This document shows, piece by piece, positions 1 to 5,305 of a stretch of 5,695 nt of DNA. The position numbers were made by a program, and so were the translations under genes. The stretch is from positions 1 through 5,695 of the forward strand of contig VBBA01000050.1 in assembly GCA_005888675.1 (NCBI GenBank), in the 5' to 3' direction. A model generated the notes under the pieces. That model made no database searches. It was not told the DNA's origin and saw only the letters and a list, made by a program, of their open reading frames with translations. The DNA comes from Candidatus Bathyarchaeota archaeon (GTDB lineage: Archaea; Thermoproteota; Bathyarchaeia; 40CM-2-53-6). Within the stretch, counting starts at the first letter, position 1. The number at the start of each line of letters is the position of its first letter.

Positions 1-241
1 CAGGATTGCTAGGAGTGTTGGATTGCGATACGTCTACGTGGGGAATGTACCAGGCCATCCTTGGGAACATACGTACTGTCCTGGCTGTGGACAGATTGCG
101 ATCAAACGATGTGGCTACAATATTCTTGACTGGAGGCTCGACAAGGAGAATCGTTGCGTCGACTGCGGCTACAGGCTACCAATAGTCGGACGGCTGAGTT
201 CTTCGTATACCGAAGACAGGTTCCTTCCGGTTCTTAACTAG
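1..241 (+). CDS. AmmeMemoRadiSam-type radical SAM enzyme, C-terminal end (5' truncated)
   Basis: This is the last 79 codons of a gene that begins left of the window; the frame is open from base 2 with no start needed. The visible part reads RYVYVGNVPGHPWEHTYCPGCG followed later by CVDCG. Those two CxxC pairs after the YVYVGNVPGH segment are the typical tail of the pyruvate-formate-lyase-activating-like radical SAM protein of the AmmeMemoRadiSam system, in which a radical SAM enzyme is associated with AMMECR1 and Memo domain proteins. The catalytic CxxxCxxC cluster motif would lie upstream and is not visible. A TTG at 23 could be taken as a start, but the reading frame and the family similarity continue upstream of it, so it should not be used. 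The tail after the last CxxC is about 20 residues. Substrate unknown. Family call from recognition of the C-terminal motif only. Confidence 0.8.
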   Translation, partial: RIARSVGLRYVYVGNVPGHPWEHTYCPGCGQIAIKRCGYNILDWRLDKENRCVDCGYRLPIVGRLSSSYTEDRFLPVLN

Positions 242-242
242 G

Positions 243-269
243 CATTGATCAATGTGATTAGTTTTTCTT
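243..269 (+). terminator. Possible terminator: palindrome then T-rich tract
   Basis: Two bases after the stop codon of the radical SAM gene there is a perfect 12-bp palindrome (CATTGATCAATG, 243-254), then a pyrimidine run GTTTTTCTTC at 260-269. Archaeal transcription commonly ends at T-rich tracts, so the T run is the likelier signal; the palindrome could fold only a short 4-bp stem. The T run lies inside the 3' end of the opposing small ORF. Inference, weak. Confidence 0.35.
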
Positions 270-362
270 CGGTGTTGTGGACCTTCTACGTTTGACCTTC
301 GGTTTCGGACTGGTCTCTGTTTGCCTGAGATCGCAGAGCCACATCGAAGCTAGCTCGTTCAT
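258..362 (-). CDS. Small basic protein or frameshifted C-terminal half of the zinc-ribbon ORF
   Basis: This is a 34-codon ORF (MNELASMWLCD...KVKRRRSTTPKKN, stop TAA). Its ATG lies one base after the stop of the preceding ORF (TGA-G-ATG). The last third is strongly basic and Lys/Arg/Pro/Thr-rich, as in disordered nucleic-acid-binding tails. It ends 16 bp from the convergent radical SAM gene, where a gene end would be expected. No family recognised. Two readings are possible. It may be a separate, translationally coupled small protein. Alternatively it is the C-terminal part of the zinc-ribbon protein: skipping one base at 369 would join ...GCEAC to REMNELASMWLCD and give a single protein of 87 residues. 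I favour one gene with an indel or recoding event, but only slightly. Confidence 0.4.
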   Translation of the reverse strand: MNELASMWLCDLRQTETSPKPKVKRRRSTTPKKN

Positions 363-363
363 C

Positions 364-522
364 TCACGAGCAGGCCTCACATCCAGCGACTACAGGTTTC
401 TTCACCGTCTCTCCGCATCTTTTACAGATCAAGAGCTTCCCCGTGAAATCGGGCTGAGCAATGTATCGTAGCACAGCATCACAGGAATAGCGCCATACCT
501 TCTCTTCTTTTAGACTCAACAT
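364..522 (-). CDS. Small zinc-ribbon protein (52 aa), hypothetical
   Basis: This 52-residue ORF starts at ATG (minus strand, 522-520) and ends at TGA. It contains CKRC at residues 33-36 and CEAC at 48-51, separated by 11 residues, a good four-cysteine zinc-ribbon arrangement; one further Cys lies at residue 14. The fold suggests nucleic-acid or protein binding; no specific family is recognised. The opposite strand here is also open but encodes nothing recognisable and has no Cys pattern. The upstream minus-strand sequence has a TATA-like CTTTTAT about 32 bases before the ATG and no clear Shine-Dalgarno, consistent with a near-leaderless archaeal mRNA. It is oriented like the other minus-strand genes and lies 98 bp beyond the DUF4382-like gene. 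The abrupt stop immediately after the last cysteine, with a second ORF restarting one base later in another frame, is odd and suggests a possible frameshift. Confidence 0.5.
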   Translation of the reverse strand: MLSLKEEKVWRYSCDAVLRYIAQPDFTGKLLICKRCGETVKKPVVAGCEACS

Positions 523-550
523 GGACAAAGTAGTCAAGGGATTACATTGG

Positions 551-557
551 ATAAAAG
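551..557 (-). promoter_or_regulatory. TATA-like element upstream of the small zinc-ribbon ORF
   Basis: The minus strand reads CTTTTAT here, centred about 32 bases before the ATG at 522. With the usual archaeal spacing of roughly 26 bases to the transcription start, the leader would be only about 5 nt. No convincing BRE is visible. Inference from spacing and composition only. Confidence 0.3.
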
Positions 558-619
558 AAATAGAGAGGACCGAAGCATGGTCGGGACGGATTAGTTTCTG
601 CGCGGACTATTCTGCAGTC

Positions 620-1240
620 TTAATCTTCGTTTTCGGCGGAGGGCGTGACAATGCATCCGCTATGTCCGGACGAGCCACCATTAGCAGTTGCTGGGCATGC
701 GACGTGAAAATCTACCAAAACGTTGGTCGTCGTTTGGGCGTTAACCCTAGCGTGAGTAGTAATATCGAATTGCCCGCTTTGGATTCCAATGTCCTCCAAC
801 ACGCTGCTCGACCCTAGCTGGATGGTCGCTCCGACTATCTTCACACGTACCAAGGTGACGTTACCTTCGGGCAACGTGAGGCTGCCCAGGTGTACCTTCA
901 CTCCAGTCCGAAGCGTGACCGTTCCTGTCTCATCTCGGAGTGTGGTCCAACCGGCTGCTGGATTGAACGTGCTACGATAGACCATTACTGACTCAGTGGT
1001 CACGCGGAGTGTATCATTCTCCTGGCCGCTAGTATAATCGTTCAAGGGAGCGTAGCTCACGTAGGAGCTTGATTGATACTTGGTACTGGGTGATAGGACC
1101 AGGTCGATACTCAGCTGGCCGTACTTCGGAAAGACAGGGACCACCGTGCTCGCAACATGACTTACCGTAATAACGCCACCAGCGATGGCCAAACCTACAA
1201 GTCCGTACATCAGGAAGATGTTGAGCGGGGTTTTGACCAT
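620..1240 (-). CDS. Membrane-anchored DUF4382-like surface protein
   Basis: This is a 206-residue protein. Residues about 8-32 form one hydrophobic segment, either an N-terminal anchor or an uncleaved signal, placing the rest outside the cell. Residues about 40-180 resemble the DUF4382 beta-sandwich family: GQLSIDLVLSP, then a strand ending VMVYRS, the GWTTL element, LGSLTLPEGNVTLVRVKI, and a late strand VLVDFHV. In that family the same order (WxxL, then LpxGxYtxirl, then lxxDF) is typical. The C-terminus is Gly/Ser-rich with two cysteines and an acidic end. The function of the family is not established; an envelope or adhesion-type role is inference. The ATG start is preceded by AGGAG about 12 bases upstream, slightly long for a Shine-Dalgarno. 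It follows the membrane winged-helix gene by 98 bp on the same strand and is a candidate target of that regulator. Confidence 0.75.
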   Translation of the reverse strand: MVKTPLNIFLMYGLVGLAIAGGVITVSHVASTVVPVFPKYGQLSIDLVLSPSTKYQSSSYVSYAPLNDYTSGQENDTLRVTTESVMVYRSTFNPAAGWTTLRDETGTVTLRTGVKVHLGSLTLPEGNVTLVRVKIVGATIQLGSSSVLEDIGIQSGQFDITTHARVNAQTTTNVLVDFHVACPATANGGSSGHSGCIVTPSAENED

Positions 1241-1292
1241 AATCCGTTCCGTCTCCTGTTACGTCTAGAGGGGTCTCTTAGTTAATGCAACA

Positions 1293-1314
1293 AGTTTGAA
1301 CGGCGAGTCAAACT
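1293..1314. promoter_or_regulatory. Inverted repeat upstream of the DUF4382-like gene
   Basis: AGTTTGA (1293-1299) and TCAAACT (1308-1314) are perfect 7-bp complements separated by 8 bases. The repeat lies between the stop of the winged-helix gene and the start of the DUF4382-like gene, about 53-74 bases before the latter's ATG. It could be an operator for a dimeric regulator or an RNA hairpin in an intercistronic leader. No T run follows on the minus strand, so a terminator role is less likely. Confidence 0.35.
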
Positions 1315-1338
1315 GGTTCATTGTCGATTCCTGTCTTA

Positions 1339-1797
1339 CTAGGGTCGTTGTCGCCATGTTTTCCATGTCTCCACCCAGAAGATCACGGTGGCCGCGCTCC
1401 CGAGAAGGAGGCCAAAGAAGGTGTAGAAGTCGAGCCTGACGACTTGGGTTACGAGGTAGCTGGTTAGTGCGGTGAATAGGACGGCGTATAGGGCGAAGCG
1501 GGGCACGAAGAAGCGCCATACCCTGACGAAGACCTTGAGAACATCAACCTTGACCTCTTTGACCAAGCGGTACTCTCCACTATCCTTGCTCACGAGCCCC
1601 AGTTCCCGAAGTTTTTCAAGATGGTAGAGGGCAAGAGTGGGGCTGCTGAATTTGAGGGCACGCTGGACCTCTCGGACCCCTATCGACTTGTCAGTATTGT
1701 TGAGCACGTACCAGTAAACCCGGAGAGTATTGCCCTTCAGCTCGCTCGCTATCCGGTCCTGATCTGCGTGTTGCTGTTGGCTCGACAGGCTGCTCAT
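1339..1797 (-). CDS. Winged-helix transcriptional regulator with two transmembrane segments
   Basis: This is a 152-residue protein. Residues about 16-80 form an ArsR/MarR-like winged helix: TLRVYWYVLN, a middle helix GVREVQRALKF, a recognition helix SSPTLALYHLEKLRELGLV, then a short wing (KDSGEYRLVKEV). Residues about 94-117 and 124-143 are two hydrophobic stretches (FFVPRFALYAVLFTALTSYL and TFFGLLLGSAATVIFWV), predicted as a membrane hairpin with both termini in the cytoplasm. This fusion of a DNA-binding head with a membrane tail is widespread in archaea; such proteins are thought to read membrane or envelope state, but no ligand is evident here. GGGAG lies only 2 bases before the ATG, so initiation may not depend on a Shine-Dalgarno. 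A palindrome at 1817-1829 sits just upstream, suggesting autoregulation. The downstream gene on the same strand encodes an exported DUF4382-like protein, a plausible target. Confidence 0.85.
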   Translation of the reverse strand: MSSLSSQQQHADQDRIASELKGNTLRVYWYVLNNTDKSIGVREVQRALKFSSPTLALYHLEKLRELGLVSKDSGEYRLVKEVKVDVLKVFVRVWRFFVPRFALYAVLFTALTSYLVTQVVRLDFYTFFGLLLGSAATVIFWVETWKTWRQRP

Positions 1798-1816
1798 GAC
1801 TCCCGATAGTAAATTC

Positions 1817-1829
1817 TACGAGTTTCGTA
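1817..1829. promoter_or_regulatory. Palindrome TACGA-N3-TCGTA in front of the membrane regulator (candidate operator)
   Basis: TACGAGTTTCGTA is a perfect 5+3+5 inverted repeat lying 20-32 bases before the ATG of the winged-helix gene, in the 64-bp gap after the methyltransferase stop. An AT-rich TATA-like stretch (plus strand ATAGTATTTT, 1853-1862 region) lies further upstream. If transcription starts about 26 bases after it, the palindrome would cover the start site, a normal position for a repressor. Operator role is inference. Confidence 0.4.
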
Positions 1830-1861
1830 AACCATGTTGAGGCTTAGCATAGTATTTTCTG

Positions 1862-2605
1862 CTACCCCTCTCTAAGGTTAACCATGAAATAAGTGAACAG
1901 CCAACTGAAGACTCTCTTTCTGCCAAGTCTCTCGAAGGCGTACAAGAGGCTTTGCAATGTAAGTCTCCTCGGAAAAATGCTCTCTGGCCACAGATACAAT
2001 ATTGGTGACACATGTCCCTCTATGATAATCGAGCGGTTAGTCAAGCCGAGGATCCTATGGATAGATGAGGATGTCAAGAAGAGAGTAGTGACATTTTGAC
2101 TCCTCATGGTTGAAGACAGAATTCGAAATGCACCCGATGAATTAGGGAAATCAAAAATAACAGGACGGCTTTTTTTCAGCACGCTTAATGCCTGAGCGAG
2201 GGATTGACTCGCATCGACGACATGCCAGAAAACACGAGCTCCCACTGCTGAATCGAACGTCTCTTCTCGGAAAGGCAACCAATGTGAATCACAGACAAGT
2301 AGGTCAATGTTTGTTACCTTCTGTTTTTCGCTCTTCTCTCTAAGCTTCAAAACCATGTTAAGACTAGAATCGGTGGCGACGACTTGCGCCGCGTGAGCAG
2401 CAAGGGGCAACGTAACTCGTCCGGTCCCCGACCCAATCTCCAAAACCATTCCTCCTCCATCAGCAACCTGGCCGGTGAACCAACGAGTCTGGAGATTGCT
2501 GATGAATCGACCCTTGCCACTCTCAAACCGAAGCCTGTCGTAATTATCAGCTATCTGGCTGTAGTAAAGAGTGACCCTCTTTCTATCTTCTAAGTTCGTT
2601 CTCAT
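1862..2605 (-). CDS. Class I SAM-dependent methyltransferase
   Basis: This is a 247-residue Rossmann-fold methyltransferase. Motif I is VLEIGSGTG at residues 54-62, the acidic residue ending strand 2 is D79 (VVATDSS), and a motif II-like segment follows (DLLVCDSHWLPFREETFDSA). The N-terminal YYSQIADNYDRLR is typical of the Methyltransf_11/UbiE-like group. The C-terminal 90 residues carry hydrophobic and basic segments and probably shape the acceptor site. The acceptor is unknown; given the neighbour, a sugar, a polyprenyl-linked glycan or a lipid is plausible. The start is placed at the ATG at 2605, because GGAG lies 4 bases upstream and homology-like sequence begins after it. The frame is open for 19 further codons upstream inside the glycosyltransferase, but that extension looks spurious. 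With this start the gene overlaps the glycosyltransferase by 23 nt, indicating co-transcription and probably translational coupling. Confidence 0.85.
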   Translation of the reverse strand: MRTNLEDRKRVTLYYSQIADNYDRLRFESGKGRFISNLQTRWFTGQVADGGGMVLEIGSGTGRVTLPLAAHAAQVVATDSSLNMVLKLREKSEKQKVTNIDLLVCDSHWLPFREETFDSAVGARVFWHVVDASQSLAQALSVLKKSRPVIFDFPNSSGAFRILSSTMRSQNVTTLFLTSSSIHRILGLTNRSIIIEGHVSPILYLWPESIFPRRLTLQSLLYAFERLGRKRVFSWLFTYFMVNLREG

Positions 2606-3722
2606 ACATCTCCACGATACGGTTGACGATAATCGATTTCGAATAGTTTTCCTTGACAACACGACCTGCCCGACCTACGCATTCGTCGGTTAGCCAAGGC
2701 TCGCGTAACAACATACCAATACAATCCACGAGACTTTGTACATTTCTAGATTCAAAAACAAACCCGTTTTCGCGATCCTTTATGACAGGAGAGCTTGAGG
2801 CGTCCGAGCATACCACCGGTGTCCCGCAAGCCATAGCCTCAATGATTGTTAGCGGAATCGGAAGTACGAACTTTGAACTGCGAGTGGGCAGCACATAGGC
2901 GTCCACCGCATTGTAGAATAGCGCTGGATCCGTCAGTTGCCCAAGTTCTTGAATGTCATCTCTGCAAACAAGAATTTTCTTTAACTCAGAAATCAGCATG
3001 CTGTCTCCGTAGCCGGATGAGGCTAAAACAAGTCGTAAGTCTGGAAACTTTTGCTTTAAGGAAGCGTGAGCTCTTAATAAATCAAGGATTCCTCTACCTA
3101 CTTTCAGATGACCTGCGAATCCTAGATATCTTCCAGTTTCAGGTAAACCCAGCATTTTTCTCGCATGAGACTTATCATAACTTCGGAATCTCTGTAGGTC
3201 AAGGCAAGGAGGAATTATATGAATCCTGTCGGAACGAACACCTCGTCTCACCAGTCTATCTTTCAAACCTCTTGTGGGCACTGTGAAGGCTGAGAAGCAC
3301 TGATTCCTTAGCCCGAAGACCCCTAAGTCGCGATCGCTATAACAGGAAACAACTTTCGGTTTCTTGAATTTCCTTTGGATTCGTAGTAGAAACGGAACAG
3401 AGGATAGACCCTTCAGACTATGGAGGTGCAGTATGTCAAAATCTTCCCCCGAGACTCGGCGGGCAACCTGATTCCCGAACTTCATATAGTAAGAAGGGGT
3501 CAATTGGAATCGTTTTTGTCGCGAAAGCGAGTACTGGTAGACCACCGATGTTGTGTCGCAGTATTCGCGAACTCTCCCTGTCGTGCTTGAAAATACCGTG
3601 ACCCTCCAACCAGCACCAGCCACCCCGTCGGCCCATCCCTTCACTGTATTGACTACGCCGTCAACGTAAGGGGGCTCAACAAAATCGGCGATCATACAAA
3701 CTGATTTCAGTGCTGTCGACAC
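2583..3722 (-). CDS. GT4-family glycosyltransferase
   Basis: This is a 379-residue GT-B fold enzyme, a common family length. The N-terminal domain begins VCMIADFVEPPYVDGVVNTV, the usual glycine-containing acceptor-side loop, with DILHLHSLKG near 96-105. The C-terminal donor domain includes GFAGHLKVGRG near 201-211 and IIEAMACGTPVV near 293-304. It should transfer a sugar from a nucleotide-sugar to a membrane or surface glycan acceptor; donor and acceptor are unknown. The first glutamate of the EX7E motif is replaced by Leu (about residue 287), while the second (E295) remains; some GT4 subgroups show this. I chose the GTG at 3722 because AAGGA lies 8 bases upstream and the family N-terminus starts right after. 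The frame stays open to an ATG at 3860 inside pgk, adding 46 residues that do not look like family sequence. It follows pgk by 55 nt and overlaps the methyltransferase. Confidence 0.88.
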   Translation of the reverse strand: MSTALKSVCMIADFVEPPYVDGVVNTVKGWADGVAGAGWRVTVFSSTTGRVREYCDTTSVVYQYSLSRQKRFQLTPSYYMKFGNQVARRVSGEDFDILHLHSLKGLSSVPFLLRIQRKFKKPKVVSCYSDRDLGVFGLRNQCFSAFTVPTRGLKDRLVRRGVRSDRIHIIPPCLDLQRFRSYDKSHARKMLGLPETGRYLGFAGHLKVGRGILDLLRAHASLKQKFPDLRLVLASSGYGDSMLISELKKILVCRDDIQELGQLTDPALFYNAVDAYVLPTRSSKFVLPIPLTIIEAMACGTPVVCSDASSSPVIKDRENGFVFESRNVQSLVDCIGMLLREPWLTDECVGRAGRVVKENYSKSIIVNRIVEMYENELRR

Positions 3723-3777
3723 TAACTTTTCCTTTGTGCGGCCTCGGCATAAACGGTCCTGATAAATTCTCCCAAAG

Positions 3778-5058
3778 CTATTGATTGCCTTGGCTGGTAT
3801 GTTTCGTGATTTGGAGACCTTCTGCACGCATCCTAGCAGCGGCTCGTACAAGAGCATCAACGCCTGGCAATCTCTGGCCAGCTAGAAGAGAAAGCATTGC
3901 TCCACCTGCAGTGCTGACATGTTTGAATTTGGTCTCCATTCCCTCCATGGAAGCCAGGCCGATCAGATGACCACCACCGATCACAGTATACCCGTTGTTC
4001 TTTGCGATCGATTCTAGAACCGTCCTCGTGCCAAGGTCAAATCCGTCTCTCTCGAAGACTCCCAATGGTCCGTTAGCCACTACGGTCGCGGCTCCTTCAA
4101 TGAGCTTCGCGTATTTTTCCACTGTTCTCATCCCAACGTCGAGAGCGGCTCCATCGTTTGGAAGGGAGTTCAAGGAACAGTCAATTCTTTTGCCTTTCAT
4201 TGCGTAGGCCAAATCAATTGGGGCTTGAATCTGGTCTCCGTAGTTCTTCAGAATGCTGCGTGCTCGGTCCATCTCTTTCTCTATGTCAGGGGGCAACGAA
4301 TCGCCTAACGGAATGTCGGGATTCATCGCACGGAGAAACACTTTCCCAGGGACCCCACCCAACAATACTTTGTCCGCCTTCCCCTTAGCTAGGATATGTT
4401 CCATTACAGGAATCTTGTCCTCGAACTTCGATCCTCCCAAAACATACACGCAGGGTCTTGCTGGATTGACTAGGAGCATTGAAACCGCTTTCAATTCTCG
4501 CTCCGTTAATCGTCCCGCGACACTCGGCAATACCTCAGGCAAGCCAACCAGTGAGGGCTGCGACCTATGAGCAGTCGCGAAAGCATCATTGACATTTAGG
4601 TCGAAGAGTTTGGCGAACCTTTTCACCAGATGCGTTTTGACAAGTTTCTCTGGTTTGTCATCCAAGTTTTCTTCTGAACAAAAACGTAGATTGTCAAGGA
4701 CCAAGATTTCACCCGGCTTGACGCGGAGTATCCTCTGTCTGGCAAGCGGTCCCATCACATCATCGACAAAACTTACATCCTGACTACAGTATCTGGCGAT
4801 TCGCTGAGCGTGTGGCTCTAGAGAGGTGAAATCATCTTTTCCTGGACGACTCTGATGCGATCCGAGAATGACACGTGCATCTTCAAGCTCTTTCAGTGTG
4901 TCCGAAATTGCCCTGATCCTCGTATCATCAAGAATCTCATCAGTCGACGGGTCTATCGGGACGTTAATATCGACCCGGAGGAAGATCCGTTTTCCAGAGG
5001 TCTTGACATCATCTAGCGTAAGAAAGTCGTAGTTCTTGCTACTACTCTCTTTGCTCAT
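3778..5058 (-). CDS. pgk: Phosphoglycerate kinase, archaeal type
   Basis: This 426-residue protein covers the full length of the family. It interconverts 1,3-bisphosphoglycerate + ADP and 3-phosphoglycerate + ATP in cytosolic glycolysis/gluconeogenesis. The N-terminal substrate domain has RVDINVP (28-34), SHQSRPG (67-73, archaeal version of SHLGRP), LDNLRF and NDAFATAHRSQPS (157-169). The C-terminal nucleotide domain has GGSKFEDK (208-215), DVGMRTVEKY, ANGPLGVFE (328-336) and VIGGGHL followed by STAGGA (from 381). No key motif is missing. The start is placed at the ATG at 5058; an in-frame TTG at 5079 would add seven residues without family support. No strong Shine-Dalgarno is visible, but an AT-rich TATA-like stretch lies near 5101-5110. 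It is divergent from the tRNA gene and leads into the glycosyltransferase with a 55-nt gap, so a shared transcript is possible but unproven. Confidence 0.97.
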   Translation of the reverse strand: MSKESSSKNYDFLTLDDVKTSGKRIFLRVDINVPIDPSTDEILDDTRIRAISDTLKELEDARVILGSHQSRPGKDDFTSLEPHAQRIARYCSQDVSFVDDVMGPLARQRILRVKPGEILVLDNLRFCSEENLDDKPEKLVKTHLVKRFAKLFDLNVNDAFATAHRSQPSLVGLPEVLPSVAGRLTERELKAVSMLLVNPARPCVYVLGGSKFEDKIPVMEHILAKGKADKVLLGGVPGKVFLRAMNPDIPLGDSLPPDIEKEMDRARSILKNYGDQIQAPIDLAYAMKGKRIDCSLNSLPNDGAALDVGMRTVEKYAKLIEGAATVVANGPLGVFERDGFDLGTRTVLESIAKNNGYTVIGGGHLIGLASMEGMETKFKHVSTAGGAMLSLLAGQRLPGVDALVRAAARMRAEGLQITKHTSQGNQ

Positions 5059-5097
5059 GGGCCGAGAGACCGCTACCAATTCAGTCTAGACGGGCGG

Positions 5098-5112
5098 CTG
5101 TTTATTGTTTCT
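5098..5112 (-). promoter_or_regulatory. pgk: Putative pgk promoter (TATA-like)
   Basis: On the minus strand this reads as an A-rich AAACAATAAA stretch centred about 47 bases before the pgk ATG. With archaeal TATA-to-start spacing the transcript would have a leader of about 20 nt. It lies in the 113-bp divergent spacer shared with the tRNA gene. Composition-based guess. Confidence 0.35.
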
Positions 5113-5137
5113 TGTTTAGAGTTCGGATGCACCAAAG

Positions 5138-5145
5138 AGTTTTAG
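5138..5145 (+). promoter_or_regulatory. Putative tRNA promoter (TATA-like AGTTTTAG)
   Basis: An AT-rich patch within otherwise GC-rich sequence is centred about 31 bases before the first tRNA base, compatible with archaeal TATA spacing and a 5' leader of a few bases to be removed by RNase P. Inference from position only. Confidence 0.3.
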
Positions 5146-5195
5146 CCCCGCCATCCAGAACCCGCGGTTTTGCCGGGGTGGCTCAGCCTGGCTAG

Positions 5196-5218
5196 ACCCC
5201 TCACGTGAGGGGAGCTCA
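5196..5218 (+). other. tRNA intron 1, D-arm (between positions 22 and 23)
   Basis: This 23-nt insertion splits the 3' strand of the D stem. It contains the perfect palindrome CCCCTCACGTGAGGGG (5197-5212), which folds as the inner helix. Exon GGCU (before bulge AGA) pairs with intron AGCU (before bulge CAA), giving a 4-bp central helix with two 3-nt bulges. Cutting AG^A and CA^A rejoins GGCTAG to AGCGCC and restores a normal D arm. This is a good HBh'-type motif. Junctions could shift by one because A flanks both sides. Confidence 0.88.
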
Positions 5219-5233
5219 AGCGCCGGACTCATA

Positions 5234-5249
5234 ATCCCCTAGAAGGGAT
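5234..5249 (+). other. tRNA intron 2, anticodon loop, canonical 37/38 position
   Basis: This 16-nt insertion lies after A37. Flanking ATCC repeats make five junctions equivalent by sequence. The 37/38 choice gives 3-nt bulges UA^A and AU^A beside the intact 5-bp anticodon stem, with a short, imperfect central helix CUC/GGG (plus an A-A mismatch). The intron is near the lower size limit for archaeal tRNA introns and the bulge-helix-bulge is degenerate. An alternative UCCC/GGGA hairpin is also possible. Confidence 0.85.
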
Positions 5250-5271
5250 ATCCGGAGGTCGCGGGCTCGAA

Positions 5272-5305
5272 ATTGCCACCCGTCAAGAGACGGTGGCTCA
5301 GGGAA
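5272..5305 (+). other. tRNA intron 3, T-loop (most likely between 59 and 60)
   Basis: This 34-nt insertion lies in the T loop. Its core GCCACCCGTC-AAGA-GACGGTGGC forms a 9-bp stem with one bulged C and a 4-nt loop. GAA occurs at both edges, so four junctions (56/57 to 59/60) give the same product. The relaxed bulge-helix-bulge, using exon CUC (54-56) with intron GGG and 3' bulge AA^U, favours 59/60. Removal restores a 7-nt T loop and a 5-bp T stem. Confidence 0.87.

Noticed and set aside
277..471. Plus-strand 64-codon ORF opposite the zinc-ribbon locus
   Set aside because: Starts at GTG, has no recognisable motif, and lies antisense to an ORF with a clear four-cysteine pattern.
521..980. Two plus-strand ORFs (521-817 and 789-980)
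   Set aside because: They overlap the DUF4382-like gene on the opposite strand and show no domain, signal or ribosome-binding evidence.
620..1240. Archaeal pilin or SipW-like signal on the exported protein
   Set aside because: No class III signal-peptidase site is seen before the hydrophobic segment, and the body resembles DUF4382 rather than a pilin.
1265..1519. Minus-strand 84-codon ORF in another frame of the membrane regulator
   Set aside because: Arg/Pro-rich shadow translation of a well-supported winged-helix gene; the part past the regulator's stop is only about 20 codons.
2846..3286. Plus-strand 146-codon ORF opposite the glycosyltransferase
   Set aside because: Long, but entirely antisense to recognised GT4 sequence, with no recognisable family.
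4158..4570. Plus-strand ORFs opposite pgk
   Set aside because: Fully antisense to conserved phosphoglycerate kinase motifs.
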